From Chloroflexota bacterium (GTDB lineage: Bacteria; Chloroflexota; UBA11872), in the NCBI GenBank assembly GCA_026706485.1, contig JAPOYR010000011.1:124001-188000 (forward strand): a stretch of DNA of 64,000 nt, in the 5' to 3' direction. The notes below the pieces were generated by a model. The model saw only the letters and a list, made by a program, of their open reading frames with translations. It was not told the DNA's origin and searched no databases. Position 1 is the stretch's first letter. Each line of letters opens with the position of its first letter. A program made the position numbers and the translations under genes. Positions 48,853 to 58,598 of the stretch are shown here, in pieces.

Positions 48853-50102
48853 CGCCGGCCGTCCTGCTGGTTGGGCTGGCCCTTGTGGCTGTCGGCGGGC
48901 TGGCCTGGATCTCGACGCCGCTGCTGCGCGACACGGCCCGGCGCGTTCGTCCCCGACGCCAACCGCTCAGCGACGAGGTGCGGCGTTCCCTGGACCTATT
49001 GGCTGATCTCGATCTCGAGCGCCTTCGCGGCGCGATCAGCGACACCGAGCACGCCGAGCTGACGGCCGAGTCCCGCCGCCAGGCCGCGCTCGAGCTCGGG
49101 GCACACGAGCAGCGGCGCGCCCGCGCCGAGGCGCAGGTCGAGCACCTGCTGGCCGATCGGCCGCGAATGCCCGAGCGCGCCGCGCCCAGCCTGCCGCGAG
49201 CGTCGGCGCGCCGCCCGCTGGTCTGGCTGCTCACGGGGGCAACGTTGGTCGTGGGGCTTGTTGCGGTGGTCCTGGTCGTGACCTTGGGCGCGCGCGAGGG
49301 CATAGGCGAGCAAACCGCCGTGGGAAGCGTGGGCGTTCCGGCCATCGGGGCCGTGGCAGCCTCACCGACGGACGCTGCCACCCTGGTCGCCGCGCATCCA
49401 TCGGGGCTGCAAGTCAGCCGCGACGGCGGAGCCACCTGGCGGCCCGCCGACTTTCCGCGCGCGACCCGCTCGGTGGCCGCAACACGCACCGGATTCGTCG
49501 CCATCACCGACGACGGGCCGTTTCGCGGCGACGGCACGGCAGCCAGCTGGACCGAGGGCACGTCGTCGCTTGACCTAGCGCGGATTGCGTCCGCGTCCCG
49601 CTCCGATCTCCTGGTGGCGATTGACAGCGCCGGAGCAATCCACGCGTCGGACGACCACGGCACGACCTGGCGTTCGCTGCCAATCTCCGCGCCGCCCAAC
49701 GTGACCGGAATGGCCGTCGTCGAGCAACCGGTACTACAGATTGTGGTGAGCACGTCGTCCGAGGGCGTGCTGGCCGCGGGCTTGGACGGGAGGTGGCGCA
49801 GCGCCAACGGCTTCGTCAACGGCGCGCTGCCGACCGTAAACATTCGCTCCCTGCACTATGAGCCAAACTCCGGCGACCAGTACGTGTCTCCCACCGGCCA
49901 GGAATTCCAGGGCGCGGTATACGTCGCCACCGATGCCGGGGTCTTCAAGTCCGTCGACGGCATGCAGTCCTGGAACCGCCTGACGCTCGCCGCCGACATC
50001 GTCGTCGTCACCGGAAGCGCGGCGGCGCCGCGCGAGCTGTACGCCGTCGCCCGCGACGGCACGGTGTTTCGCAGCCGCGACCTGGGCGCGTCATGGGGCT
50101 AG
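48849..50102 (+). CDS. CcmI-like domain fused to an Asp-box beta-propeller
   Basis: 417 residues from GTG 48849. The N-terminal helix (about 2-20) and 'EVRRSLDLLADLDLERLRGAISDTEHAELTAESR' in parts (about 40-75) resemble the membrane part of CcmI, where an 'LRDLEFD..G.IS..DY' segment follows the first helix. A second helix lies at about 118-143. Beyond it, residues 165-417 are repeats with Asp-box turns: [36 protein letters not shown]. True CcmI has TPR repeats instead. The gene directly follows ccmH, which supports a role as apocytochrome chaperone. The C-terminal propeller replaces the usual TPR module; that swap is inferred. Confidence 0.75.
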   Translation: MTPAVLLVGLALVAVGGLAWISTPLLRDTARRVRPRRQPLSDEVRRSLDLLADLDLERLRGAISDTEHAELTAESRRQAALELGAHEQRRARAEAQVEHLLADRPRMPERAAPSLPRASARRPLVWLLTGATLVVGLVAVVLVVTLGAREGIGEQTAVGSVGVPAIGAVAASPTDAATLVAAHPSGLQVSRDGGATWRPADFPRATRSVAATRTGFVAITDDGPFRGDGTAASWTEGTSSLDLARIASASRSDLLVAIDSAGAIHASDDHGTTWRSLPISAPPNVTGMAVVEQPVLQIVVSTSSEGVLAAGLDGRWRSANGFVNGALPTVNIRSLHYEPNSGDQYVSPTGQEFQGAVYVATDAGVFKSVDGMQSWNRLTLAADIVVVTGSAAAPRELYAVARDGTVFRSRDLGASWG

Positions 50103-51301
50103 TCATCTCCGGGCCGTCCCGCCGGTCGGTGCCGCGGCTGCTCGCGGCGCTGGCGCTAGCCGCCACTCTGACCGCGGCCTCGCATCCGGCGGTCAGCGCC
50201 CAGGACTCGGGGGGGATCCGCGGCACGGTGGTCAACGGCACTTCGGGCGCGGCCATCCCGACAGACCTGGTGGTGGCGCTTGTCGGTCGTCAAGGCCCCG
50301 ACGCGCTTCCCACTCGCACGACCGGCGTCAATGATGACGGGACCTTTGTTTTCACGGATCTCCCGCGAACGGCGGATGCGGCGTACTTCGCCCACGTCGA
50401 CTACCAGGGCGTGTCGTATGCCACGGACGGGGTCAGCTTCGACGGCCGAACGGAAGTAGAGACGACGCTCACGATCTACGAATCCACTGCCCAGAATCCG
50501 GGCATTTCGCTGCAATCCGTGTCGCGGCTCATGCGGCATCAGACCGCCGACGCCATTGCCATCCTGGACGTGATCGACGTCCTGGTTCCCGGCGACCGAA
50601 CGTTCCTGTCTACCGCCTCGACGACCGCCCCACCGCCGCTGCGGTTCGCCGTGCCCGACGGCGCGTTTGGCCTCCAGCCCGTGAGCGGGTTCACTTCAAA
50701 TGAGCTGGTCATTGGGGGACCGGGATTCGCCGTGCTGGCTCCGCTGCGACCTGGCGTCACGACTATCGCCTACGCCTATCAGCTGCGTCTCGTCGACGGC
50801 GCGGCCTCGTTCGACTGGCTCATCGGGCTGCCCGCAGGCGTCGTGCGGCTACTCAGCGAGCAGGACGTATTGGTGACGACTCCGCAGGGCTTGGCGCCGG
50901 GCGACGCCACTTCGTTTGCGGGGATCGCGGTGGACCGCTGGGAAGCCCGAGACGTCGCGGCCCGGACGACGTTCGCCATAGAGGTTGCCGACACCACGCT
51001 GCCCGGCATCGTGCGCGCCATTCGCACCACCACGGCCGACCGTTGGGCGCTCATTGCGGCCGGAGTCGGTATCGTCCTGACGCTCATCGTCGCGGTGCAG
51101 CGGCGCGTCTGGCGCGCGCGCCCCGCGCCGGACGACCTCGCGCGGGCGCGGGGACTGCTGGCAAAGCTGCACGACTCACATCAACGCACCGACCCTGAGC
51201 ATGAGGCCATGCGCGAGGAGCTTGTCGACTTGATCGAGCGTCGCCCCGACCTCGCGGTCGAGCTGCGCCGCGACCGGGCGGCGCAAGGGCCGGGGTCTTA
51301 G
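50093..51301 (+). CDS. Secreted membrane-anchored protein with carboxypeptidase-regulatory-like domain
   Basis: 402 residues. Signal peptide (about 13-36, ending AVSAQD), then a beta-sandwich '[26 protein letters not shown]' with '[28 protein letters not shown]' features (about 40-115), typical of carboxypeptidase regulatory-like/Cna-B domains. A long extracytoplasmic region and a C-terminal membrane helix (about 304-325) follow. The cytoplasmic tail '[19 protein letters not shown]' with '[17 protein letters not shown]' recalls the CcmI/CcmH cytoplasmic segments. It overlaps the CcmI-like gene by 10 bases and may be part of the same maturation complex. Function unknown. Confidence 0.7.
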   Translation: MGLVISGPSRRSVPRLLAALALAATLTAASHPAVSAQDSGGIRGTVVNGTSGAAIPTDLVVALVGRQGPDALPTRTTGVNDDGTFVFTDLPRTADAAYFAHVDYQGVSYATDGVSFDGRTEVETTLTIYESTAQNPGISLQSVSRLMRHQTADAIAILDVIDVLVPGDRTFLSTASTTAPPPLRFAVPDGAFGLQPVSGFTSNELVIGGPGFAVLAPLRPGVTTIAYAYQLRLVDGAASFDWLIGLPAGVVRLLSEQDVLVTTPQGLAPGDATSFAGIAVDRWEARDVAARTTFAIEVADTTLPGIVRAIRTTTADRWALIAAGVGIVLTLIVAVQRRVWRARPAPDDLARARGLLAKLHDSHQRTDPEHEAMREELVDLIERRPDLAVELRRDRAAQGPGS

Positions 51302-51330
51302 CTTTGCAGCGCGCTAACGAGCTACCTACC

Positions 51331-53130
51331 ATGAGCGCCGTGGACCAACTGCAGCACGACGTGCTCATCATCGGCGGCGGCGGCGCCGGCCTGCGCGCCG
51401 CCATTGCCGTGGCCCAAGAGCACCCCGACCTCAGCATCGGCATCGTGTCCAAGGTCTATCCGATGCGCAGTCACACCGTCGCCGCCGAGGGCGGCATGGC
51501 GGCGGTCATCAAGGACAACGACAGCGCCGAGGACCACATCTACGACACCATCAGCGGCTCGGACTGGCTGGCCGACCAGGACGCCGTCGAGATGTTCGTC
51601 GAGGAAGCGCCCCGCGAGCTGATCCAGCTGGAGCATTGGGGCTGCCCTTGGTCCCGCGAGGCGACCGGCCACGTGGCCGTGCGCCCCTTCGGCGGCATGA
51701 AGCTCCAGCGCACCTGGTTCGCCACCGACAAGACCGGCTTCCACGTCCTGCACAGCCTGTTTCAGACCTGCTTGCAGTTCCCGTCCATCACCCGCTACGA
51801 CGAGTGGTTCGCGACCAAGCTGCTGGTTGACGACGGCCGCTGCCAGGGCTGCACGGCCATCGAGCTGCGCACCGGCCAGCTGCGGCCCATCTACGCCAAG
51901 TCGGTGATCATCGCCACGGGCGGCTTCGGGCGCATCTTCCCCTTCACCACCAACGGCGCCATCAAGACGGGCGACGGCCTGGCCATCGCCTATCGCGCCG
52001 GCGTGGCGCTCAAGGACATGGAGTTCGTGCAGTACCACCCCACCGGCCTGCCCGGCACGGGCATCCTCATCACCGAGGCGTCGCGCGGCGAAGGCGGCGT
52101 GCTCCGGAACAACAAGGGCGAGCGGTACCTGGCCGACTACGACCTGGGCGAGCCGTTGCCGCTGGACGACCCGCGGCATCCGCAGCTTCGGACCATGGAG
52201 CTCGGCCCGCGCGACCGTCTGTCGCAGGCGTTCATCAAGGAGCAGGAGAAGGGGAATACCTACTCCGGGCCGTATGGCGACTACGTGCACCTGGACATCC
52301 AGCACCTCGGCGAGCACCGCATCGACACCAAACTCCCCTTCGTGCGCGAGCTGGCGCGGAACTACGGCGGCATCGACCCCGTCACGGAGTCGATTCCGGT
52401 GCGGCCGGTGGTGCACTACATGATGGGCGGCATCGACACCGACATCGAAGCCGCCACCACTCTCCCGGGGCTCTACGCCGCCGGCGAGTGCGCCTGCGTG
52501 AGTATCAACGGCGCCAACCGGCTCGGATCGAACTCGCTCACCGAGCTGGTGGTCTTCGGCGCGCGCGCCGGGCGCAATGCGGCCAAGTTTGCGCACGCGT
52601 CCGATCCGGCGGCGGTCGATCGCTTGGAGTCGCAGGTCGATGACGAGCGGGCCCGCATCCGCCGCATCCTGGAGCAGCCGTCCGGCGGCGAGCGAGTCGC
52701 CGAGCTGCGGCGTGAGATGACCACAACCATGGAGGAAGGCGCCGGCATCTACCGCACGCAGGCGGGCATCGAGCAGACGTACGCCACTCTCAGCGACCTG
52801 CGCGAGCGCTTTGGCAGCGTCGATCTCGACGACCGCACCAACGTCTACAACACCGATCTGATCAGCGCGCTGGAGCTCGACTACATGCTCGAAATCTCGC
52901 TGGCCCTGGCCGCGAGCGCCCGCGACCGCACCGAGTCGCGCGGATCGCACCAGCGCACCGACCACCCGGATCGGGACGACGACCATTTCCTGAAGCATTC
53001 CCTGGCCATGCGCGGGGACGACGGCACGCCCGAGGTGTCCTTCCGCGACGTGGTGATCACAAAATGGCCACCCGGATCGCGGACGTACGGATCCTCCAAT
53101 CAAGCAAAGGCGGCGACGACCGAATCATGA
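51331..53130 (+). CDS. sdhA: Succinate dehydrogenase/fumarate reductase flavoprotein subunit
   Basis: 599 residues from ATG 51331 (a TTG nine codons earlier is possible). FAD fold '[19 protein letters not shown]' (about 9-27), covalent-FAD histidine in '[14 protein letters not shown]' (His48), substrate-binding '[25 protein letters not shown]', and '[14 protein letters not shown]' with the catalytic His/Arg region. The C-terminal domain ends with '[23 protein letters not shown]', as in SdhA/FrdA. It oxidises succinate to fumarate (or the reverse). Overlaps the iron-sulfur gene by ATGA. Confidence 0.95.
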   Translation: MSAVDQLQHDVLIIGGGGAGLRAAIAVAQEHPDLSIGIVSKVYPMRSHTVAAEGGMAAVIKDNDSAEDHIYDTISGSDWLADQDAVEMFVEEAPRELIQLEHWGCPWSREATGHVAVRPFGGMKLQRTWFATDKTGFHVLHSLFQTCLQFPSITRYDEWFATKLLVDDGRCQGCTAIELRTGQLRPIYAKSVIIATGGFGRIFPFTTNGAIKTGDGLAIAYRAGVALKDMEFVQYHPTGLPGTGILITEASRGEGGVLRNNKGERYLADYDLGEPLPLDDPRHPQLRTMELGPRDRLSQAFIKEQEKGNTYSGPYGDYVHLDIQHLGEHRIDTKLPFVRELARNYGGIDPVTESIPVRPVVHYMMGGIDTDIEAATTLPGLYAAGECACVSINGANRLGSNSLTELVVFGARAGRNAAKFAHASDPAAVDRLESQVDDERARIRRILEQPSGGERVAELRREMTTTMEEGAGIYRTQAGIEQTYATLSDLRERFGSVDLDDRTNVYNTDLISALELDYMLEISLALAASARDRTESRGSHQRTDHPDRDDDHFLKHSLAMRGDDGTPEVSFRDVVITKWPPGSRTYGSSNQAKAATTES

Positions 53131-53885
53131 GCACGGCCATCGAAACCACGATCAAGTTCGAGGTGTTTCGCTACCAGCCGGATTGGGACGAGCCGACCTA
53201 CCAGGTCTACGACGTGCCCTACCGCGAAGACTGGGTCGTGCTGGACGCGCTCAACTACATCAAGGACACGGTGGACGGAACGCTGACCTACCGCTGGTCG
53301 TGCCGCATGGGCGTTTGCGGATCGTGCGGGGCCATGGTCAACGGCTACCCCAAGCTCACCTGCGCCGCCTTCCTCTCGGAGTACATGCCCGGACCGATTC
53401 GGGTTGAGCCGCTGGTCAACTTCAACGTCGAGCGCGATCTGGTGACCAGCATCGAAAGCTTCATGGAGAAGCTGGAGAGCGTCCAGCCGTGGATCATCCG
53501 CGAAGACGGCGCCACGGACGACCTCAAGTCCGAATACCTGCAGACACCCGCCCAGCACGCCGCCTATCAGCAGTTCAGCATGTGCATCAACTGCCTGCTG
53601 TGCTACGCGGCCTGTCCGGTTTCTTCGCACAGCGACGAGTTCATTGGACCGGCGGCGCTGGCGCTGGCCCAGCGCTACAACCTCGACAATCGCGACGAGG
53701 GGGTAGAGCAGCGCCGCGACGTGATTCTGAAGGACGAGGGCATCTGGGAGTGCTCGTTCGTCGGCGAGTGCTCGGCCGTCTGTCCAAAGCACGTGGACCC
53801 GGCCGGGGCCATTCAGCAGGCCAAGATGACCGGCGCCATCGACTACTACCGGCGGCTGCTCATGCCCTGGACGGTGAAGTCTTGA
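53127..53885 (+). CDS. sdhB: Succinate dehydrogenase/fumarate reductase iron-sulfur subunit
   Basis: 252 residues from the ATG in the sdhA stop. The 2Fe-2S site is Cys59, Cys64, Cys67 and Cys79 ('[16 protein letters not shown]'). A 4Fe-4S site '[12 protein letters not shown]' (about 171-182) and a 3Fe-4S/4Fe-4S site '[17 protein letters not shown]' (about 230-246) follow. Electrons pass from FAD to the quinone site in the membrane subunits. The length and the 'PWII' region match SdhB/FrdB. TTGA overlap with the next gene. Confidence 0.95.
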   Translation: MSTAIETTIKFEVFRYQPDWDEPTYQVYDVPYREDWVVLDALNYIKDTVDGTLTYRWSCRMGVCGSCGAMVNGYPKLTCAAFLSEYMPGPIRVEPLVNFNVERDLVTSIESFMEKLESVQPWIIREDGATDDLKSEYLQTPAQHAAYQQFSMCINCLLCYAACPVSSHSDEFIGPAALALAQRYNLDNRDEGVEQRRDVILKDEGIWECSFVGECSAVCPKHVDPAGAIQQAKMTGAIDYYRRLLMPWTVKS

Positions 53886-54277
53886 CGCAGCCGTTGTTCC
53901 GCTCCCTGGGATGGACGTGGTGGACCAAGCGGCCCTCATATCTGCTGGTGTTTCTGCGCGAAACCTCGTCGGTGTTCATCGCCATTCAGGTGGTGCTGGT
54001 GCTGGTGCTGCTGCACAAGGCCGGTCAGCCGGCGGCCGACTACCAGGCCTACCTGGACTTCCTCTGGAATCCGGGCATGGTCGTCTTCCACGTCGTGTCC
54101 ATCGTCTTCGCGCTGTTGCACACCTACACCTGGTTCAACCTGCTGCCGCAGACGGTTGCGATTCGGATCCTGGGCCGGCGCATTCCCGCGCTGCTGCTCG
54201 TGGCGCCACAGTTCGGCGCCTGGGCCGTGGTGACCGGGCTGATCATCGCCTGGGTCTGGTGGGTCGGCGCAGGATGA
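53882..54277 (+). CDS. frdC: Fumarate reductase subunit C-type membrane anchor
   Basis: 131 residues from TTG 53882 overlapping the sdhB stop. Three helices (about 24-46, 65-86, 106-128). 'TWWTKRPSYLLVFLRETSSVFIAIQVVLVLVLL' (in parts near 12-44) is the FrdC opening with the conserved W and R/E residues, and 'FHVVSIVFALLHTYTWFNL' carries a helix-2 His. FrdC/FrdD-type anchors (E. coli type D) lack heme b and bind menaquinone. Thus the complex may work in either direction; under aerobic respiration with ACIII it probably oxidises succinate. Confidence 0.88.
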   Translation: MTQPLFRSLGWTWWTKRPSYLLVFLRETSSVFIAIQVVLVLVLLHKAGQPAADYQAYLDFLWNPGMVVFHVVSIVFALLHTYTWFNLLPQTVAIRILGRRIPALLLVAPQFGAWAVVTGLIIAWVWWVGAG

Positions 54278-54636
54278 AGGGCCGGTCGCACGAGCCGATC
54301 TGGTGGTCGCTCTTCGGCATGGGCGGGATCATCGCTGCGGTGTTCGTGCCGGTCATCATCTTCGTCACCGGCATCGGCGGCGCCGCCGGGTGGGATGCGG
54401 TTACCGGAGCCCTGGCCCACGGCGAGGACGGCATCGGCGCACTGCTGCGGCACGCGCCCGTGCGAGCGGTGCTGGGCCTGATTCTGGCGCTGGCCGCGGT
54501 CCACGCCGCGCACCGCATCCGGCACACGCTGATCGACCTGCACGTGCACGCACCGCCGGCAGTGCTCATCGTGGCGAGCTACGGCGCGGCGGCGGTCGTG
54601 AGCGTGCTGATAGCCATCGTCCTGGCGCTCTTTTAG
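54274..54636 (+). CDS. frdD: Fumarate reductase subunit D-type membrane anchor
   Basis: 120 residues from the ATG overlapping the frdC stop. It begins 'MKGRSHEPIWWSLFGMGGIIAAVFVPVIIFV', a clear FrdD opening (the RSxEPxxWxxFxxGG motif). Three helices (about 13-34, 58-80, 94-118), with 'AVHAAHRIRHTLIDLHVH' between helices 2 and 3 containing the conserved HRIRH. It completes the quinone site with FrdC. Last gene of the respiratory island; the palindrome at 54661-54682 follows. Confidence 0.9.
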   Translation: MKGRSHEPIWWSLFGMGGIIAAVFVPVIIFVTGIGGAAGWDAVTGALAHGEDGIGALLRHAPVRAVLGLILALAAVHAAHRIRHTLIDLHVHAPPAVLIVASYGAAAVVSVLIAIVLALF

Positions 54637-54660
54637 GACCGTCCGTCACTCGACTCCGGT

Positions 54661-54682
54661 CCCACGCTGCGCGCAGCGTGGG
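54661..54682. repeat. Perfect 22-base palindrome, copy B, probable terminator of the sdh/frd operon
   Basis: CCCACGCTGCG followed by its exact inverse CGCAGCGTGGG. As RNA it forms an 11-bp GC stem 25 bases after the frdD stop. Similar to the copy at 16773-16794, including flanking CCGGT and GAT. No T-tract. Confidence 0.65.
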
Positions 54683-54839
54683 ATGCGTTCCTAGCCCGCC
54701 TGGGGCCCATGACGGTCGCCCGCAGCCCGCGAGTGCCGCTCCCGGAGCAGCGCCCGCGCAGGCGCACTAGCCGACGCCGGTCGGTTTCGGCAACAATGCA
54801 GGCGCACTCGCCGTCCTCGCCCCAGAACGGAGCGCTCTC

Positions 54840-55727
54840 GTGCACGCGATTTCCTACGCCGCGCCCACGACAGTCGCGGACGCGGTTTCCATCCTCGCCG
54901 AGCATGGGGCGAACGCCCGCATGCTTGCCGGTGGCACGGACCTCATCGTGCAGGTCCGTGAAAAGCTCCGCGACACCACGGTTTTCGTGGATGCCAAGCA
55001 CATCCCGGACCTGATGCAGTTGTCAGTCAATGCCGATGGCTCGGCCACGCTCGGCGCGGCCGTTCCCTGCCATCAGATCTACGGTGACGACGCGTTCTCC
55101 GCGCAATATCCCGCGCTGGTGGACGCGTGCCAGATCATCGGCAGCACCGGGATCCAAGGACGCGCCTCGGTAGGCGGCAATCTTTGCAACTCAGGGCCCG
55201 CGGGCGACACCATCCCGCCGCTGATCGTGCACGGCGCCGTCGCCAACATCGCCGGAGCCAACGGCGGGCGCACCCTGGCGGTGGAAGACTTTTGCACCGG
55301 CCCGTCGCAGAACGTGCTCGGTGACGACGAGCTGCTCGTCTCGCTGTTGCTGCCCAAGCCCGCCGCGGGCTCGGGATCGCATTACCTGCGGTTCATTCCC
55401 CGCAACGAGATGGACATCGCGGAAGTCGGTGCCGGCGCATCGGTCACGCTGGACGGCGACACCATCACTGCCGCCCGCATCTCGATCGGGGCGGTCGCTC
55501 CGACGCCGCTGTTCGTCGCCGAGGCCGGTGAGGCGCTCATCGGGCAGACGGCCGGCGAGGCCGCCTACGAAGTCGCGGCCAACATTGCCCGCGACGCAGC
55601 CACCCCGATCAACGACATGCGCGGCACCATCGCGCATCGCAAACACCTCAGCTTCGTCCTTACGCAGCGTGCCTTGCGCGGCGCGGTAGCCCGCGCGCGT
55701 GGAATGGAGGTCGGCCATGGCCACTGA
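54840..55727 (+). CDS. Xanthine dehydrogenase-family FAD-binding subunit (CoxM/XdhB-like)
   Basis: 295 residues from GTG 54840 with GGAG about 6-7 bases upstream. FAD_binding_5 fold: 'AGGTDLIVQVREKLRDTTVFVDAKHIPDLMQL' near 31-62 and 'IGSTGIQGRASVGGNLCNSGPAGDTIPPLI' near 99-128, the two FAD pyrophosphate loops (AGGTD and GGNLCN.GPAGDT). The C-terminal CO_deh_flav_C domain has 'ARISIGAVAPTPLFVAEAGEAL'. It transfers electrons from the 2Fe-2S subunit to an acceptor. First gene of the molybdenum hydroxylase operon. Confidence 0.92.
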   Translation: MHAISYAAPTTVADAVSILAEHGANARMLAGGTDLIVQVREKLRDTTVFVDAKHIPDLMQLSVNADGSATLGAAVPCHQIYGDDAFSAQYPALVDACQIIGSTGIQGRASVGGNLCNSGPAGDTIPPLIVHGAVANIAGANGGRTLAVEDFCTGPSQNVLGDDELLVSLLLPKPAAGSGSHYLRFIPRNEMDIAEVGAGASVTLDGDTITAARISIGAVAPTPLFVAEAGEALIGQTAGEAAYEVAANIARDAATPINDMRGTIAHRKHLSFVLTQRALRGAVARARGMEVGHGH

Positions 55728-56214
55728 GATTCTCAGCGGCAAGGTGCATGTCAGCACCACGATTAACGGGGAGTCGACCGACTTCCTTGCCGAGCCGCGC
55801 GAAAGCCTGCTCGAGGTCCTGCGCGAAACGCTGGGCCTCACGGGCGCCAAGGAAGGCTGCAACGACGGCAACTGCGGCGCCTGCAACGTCATCATGGACG
55901 GGCGCCTGGTGAATAGCTGCTGCGTGCTGGCGGTCGAGGCCGGCGGCGCGGATGTCACCACCATCGAAGGTCTGGCCGGCCCGTCGGGGCTGCACCCGCT
56001 GCAGGAGAAGTTCCTGGAGCACGCGGCGCTGCAATGCGGTGTCTGCACGCCGGGATTCCTGGTCTCGGCCAAGGCCATGCTCGACAGCAACCCCAACCCG
56101 ACGGAAGACGACGTGCGGTGGTGGCTGGCCGGCAACCTCTGCCGCTGTACCGGGTACGACAAGATCGTGCGCGCGGTGCTGGACGCCGCCGCATCCATGC
56201 GCGGGGAGGGCTGA
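55717..56214 (+). CDS. Xanthine dehydrogenase-family 2Fe-2S subunit (CoxS/XdhC-like)
   Basis: 165 residues from ATG 55717 with GGAGG 7 bases upstream, overlapping the FAD-subunit end by 11 bases. Two 2Fe-2S clusters: Cys48, 53, 56 and 68 (plant-ferredoxin type, 'EGCNDGNCGACNV'), and Cys107, 110, 142 and 144 ('CGVCTPGF' and 'NLCRCTGYDKI'). It relays electrons from the molybdenum site to FAD. The only small subunit in the operon although two large subunits are present, so it may be shared. Confidence 0.94.
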   Translation: MATEILSGKVHVSTTINGESTDFLAEPRESLLEVLRETLGLTGAKEGCNDGNCGACNVIMDGRLVNSCCVLAVEAGGADVTTIEGLAGPSGLHPLQEKFLEHAALQCGVCTPGFLVSAKAMLDSNPNPTEDDVRWWLAGNLCRCTGYDKIVRAVLDAAASMRGEG

Positions 56215-56216
56215 CG

Positions 56217-58529
56217 ATGGCTGTTGAAACGCGCGAAGAAGCCGTAACCATCAAGCACCATTCCGAGGACTACAGCGTCGTCGGGACGCGCCCCATCCGG
56301 CACGACGGCGTGGACAAGGTCACCGGCGCGGCGCGCTACGGGTCCGACGTGAGCCAGCCGGGGCAGATCTACGGGGCCGTGACGCGCAGCCCGCACGCCC
56401 ACGCCCGCATTCGGTCCATCGACACCAGCAAGGCCGAGGCGTTGCCGGGCGTGCACGCAGTGATCACCAGCGCCGACCTCGCCGATCCGGGCGAGAAGGT
56501 GACCGGCGGCGGCGAAGCCACGGCCGTCCCGTTGAAGCACAAGAGCGCCAACGTCCTGGCGCGCGGCAAGGCCCTCTATCACGGTCACGCGGTCGCCGCG
56601 GTGGCGGCGGTTGACGCCCATACGGCCGGCGAGGCCGCGGCGCTGATCGAGGTCGACTACGAGGTGCTGCCGCCGGTGATGGACGTGCTCGAGGCGATGA
56701 AGCCCGACGCCACGCTCCTGCACGACGACCTGCACACCGACATCGCGGGCGAAGCGTCCGAGGAGCCCAGCAACGTCGCCGCCAAATTCCTCTTCGAGGA
56801 AGGCGACGTCGAGGCGGGGTTCGCCGAGGCCGCGGTGGTCGTCGAGCGCGAGTTCACCTTCGCCACGGTTCACCAGGGCTACATCGAAAACCACAACGCC
56901 CTCGCGCTATGGCATGGCGACGGCGAGCTCACCGTGTGGTGCAGCAGCCAGGGCCACTTCACCATCCGCGCCGAGGTGGCCGACATCCTTGACGTGCCCA
57001 TCTCGAAGGTCAAGGTGATCCCCACCGAGATCGGTGGCGGGTTCGGCGGCAAGACCACGTGCTACCTGGAGCCGCTGGCAGCGGCGCTCGGCCGCAAGGC
57101 GGGGCGTCCGGTCAAAATGTCCATGGGCCGAGCCGACATCCTGAAGGCCACCGGTCCGACGCCGGGCGGCTACATCCGGGTGAAGATGGGCGCCGACAGC
57201 GACGGCAAGCTCACGGCCGGCGAGGCGTACATGGCGTTCGAGGCGGGCGGATTCCCCGGATCGGTCGTGGCCGCCGGCTGCATGTGCGTGTTTGCGCCCT
57301 ACAACCTCGCCAACGTGAAAATCGAGGGCGACGACGTGGTCGTGAACCGGCCCAAGACCCACGCCTACCGCGCACCAGGCGCCACGCAGGCGGAGTTCGC
57401 CAGCGAAACGGTGGTGGACGAAATCTGCGAGCAGCTCGGGATCGACGTGCTCGACTTTCGCACGATGAACTCGGCGGAAGAGGGCACCTGGCGCGCCGGC
57501 GGTCCGGCTTACGGTCGGATCGGTCACATAGAGTGCGTGCAAGCCGCGCGCGACTCCGAGCACTGGAACTCGACGCTCGAAAAGCCGGCGGGCACCTACC
57601 GCGGACGCGGCGTGGCCTCCGGGTTCTGGTTCAACATCGGGTTCACGTCATCCGCCATCGCCCGTCTGAACCCTGACGGCACGGTGACGCTGCTCGAGGG
57701 CTCGCCCGACATCGGCGGCACGCGCTCGTCGATCGCCATGCAATTCGCCGAGACCCTGGGCATCGGCTTCGACGACGTCATTCCGATGGTCGTCGATACC
57801 GACTCCGTTGGGTACACCGACGTCACGGGCGGCAGTCGCGTGACGTTCGCCACCGGCTACGCCGCGCATGAAGCCGCCAACGACATGCGCCGGCAGATGA
57901 TCGAAGGCATGGCCGACGTCTGGGACGTGGCGGCGGACTCCATCACCTACGAGAACGCGACCTTCACCGCCAACGGCGAGTCGGCCTCGTTCAAGGAGGC
58001 CGCGCATCTTCTCAACGAAGACACCCAGCAAATCATCGGCAAGGCCACCGTCACGCCAGAGAAGGAAGGCAACGCCTTCGCGGTGCACATCGCCGACGTG
58101 GAGGTCGACGTCGAGACCGGCAAGGTGACGGTCCTGCGCTATACGGCCATTCAGGACGCCGGCGTGGCGATTTACCCGCCGTACGTCGAAGGCCAGATGC
58201 AGGGCGGCGCGGTGCAGGGCATCGGCTGGGCGTTCAACGAGGAGTACTTCTACGACGACGACGGTCGTCTGCGGAACGCCACGCTGCTGGACTACCGCAT
58301 GCCGACCACGCTCGACGTGCCGATGATCGAAACGATCATCGTCGAGGTACCGCATCCGGGCAGCCCGTTCGGCGTTCGCGGCGTGGGCGAGGTGCCCATC
58401 GTGCCGCCGCCGGCCGCGCTGGCCATCGCCATCTACGACGCCGTCGGCATCCGCTACCGCGACCTGCCCATGTCGCCCCACCGCGTCTACGCGGAGTTGG
58501 CGGCGAGGCAGAACGGCGCTGAAGCGTAG
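56217..58529 (+). CDS. Xanthine dehydrogenase-family molybdopterin-binding large subunit, copy 1
   Basis: 770 residues from ATG 56217, GGGGAGGG about 8 bases upstream. N-terminal a/b hammerhead domain 'VGTRPIRHDGVDKVTGAARYGSDV' (about 21-44). Mo-binding domains contain 'PTEIGGGFGGKTTCYLEPLAAALGRKAGRPVKM' in parts (about 265-297), 'THAYRAPGATQAEFASE' (about 380-396) and the catalytic Glu in 'RGVGEVPIVPPPAAL' (about 720-734). The AYRAPG segment, rather than AYRCSFR, places it with xanthine/aldehyde/nicotinate-type hydroxylases and not with CO dehydrogenase. The first 20 residues are an extra polar leader relative to copy 2. Substrate unknown. Confidence 0.92.
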   Translation: MAVETREEAVTIKHHSEDYSVVGTRPIRHDGVDKVTGAARYGSDVSQPGQIYGAVTRSPHAHARIRSIDTSKAEALPGVHAVITSADLADPGEKVTGGGEATAVPLKHKSANVLARGKALYHGHAVAAVAAVDAHTAGEAAALIEVDYEVLPPVMDVLEAMKPDATLLHDDLHTDIAGEASEEPSNVAAKFLFEEGDVEAGFAEAAVVVEREFTFATVHQGYIENHNALALWHGDGELTVWCSSQGHFTIRAEVADILDVPISKVKVIPTEIGGGFGGKTTCYLEPLAAALGRKAGRPVKMSMGRADILKATGPTPGGYIRVKMGADSDGKLTAGEAYMAFEAGGFPGSVVAAGCMCVFAPYNLANVKIEGDDVVVNRPKTHAYRAPGATQAEFASETVVDEICEQLGIDVLDFRTMNSAEEGTWRAGGPAYGRIGHIECVQAARDSEHWNSTLEKPAGTYRGRGVASGFWFNIGFTSSAIARLNPDGTVTLLEGSPDIGGTRSSIAMQFAETLGIGFDDVIPMVVDTDSVGYTDVTGGSRVTFATGYAAHEAANDMRRQMIEGMADVWDVAADSITYENATFTANGESASFKEAAHLLNEDTQQIIGKATVTPEKEGNAFAVHIADVEVDVETGKVTVLRYTAIQDAGVAIYPPYVEGQMQGGAVQGIGWAFNEEYFYDDDGRLRNATLLDYRMPTTLDVPMIETIIVEVPHPGSPFGVRGVGEVPIVPPPAALAIAIYDAVGIRYRDLPMSPHRVYAELAARQNGAEA

Positions 58530-58598
58530 TCCCCAACCGCGGCGCGGCGGCCCTTGCCGCCGCGCCGCGGGGACCACGCGAACCGGCGAGGCGTAGCC

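Noticed and set aside
51322-53103. 593-codon minus-strand frame opposite sdhA
   Set aside because: Complement of a gene with all SdhA motifs; no motif of its own.
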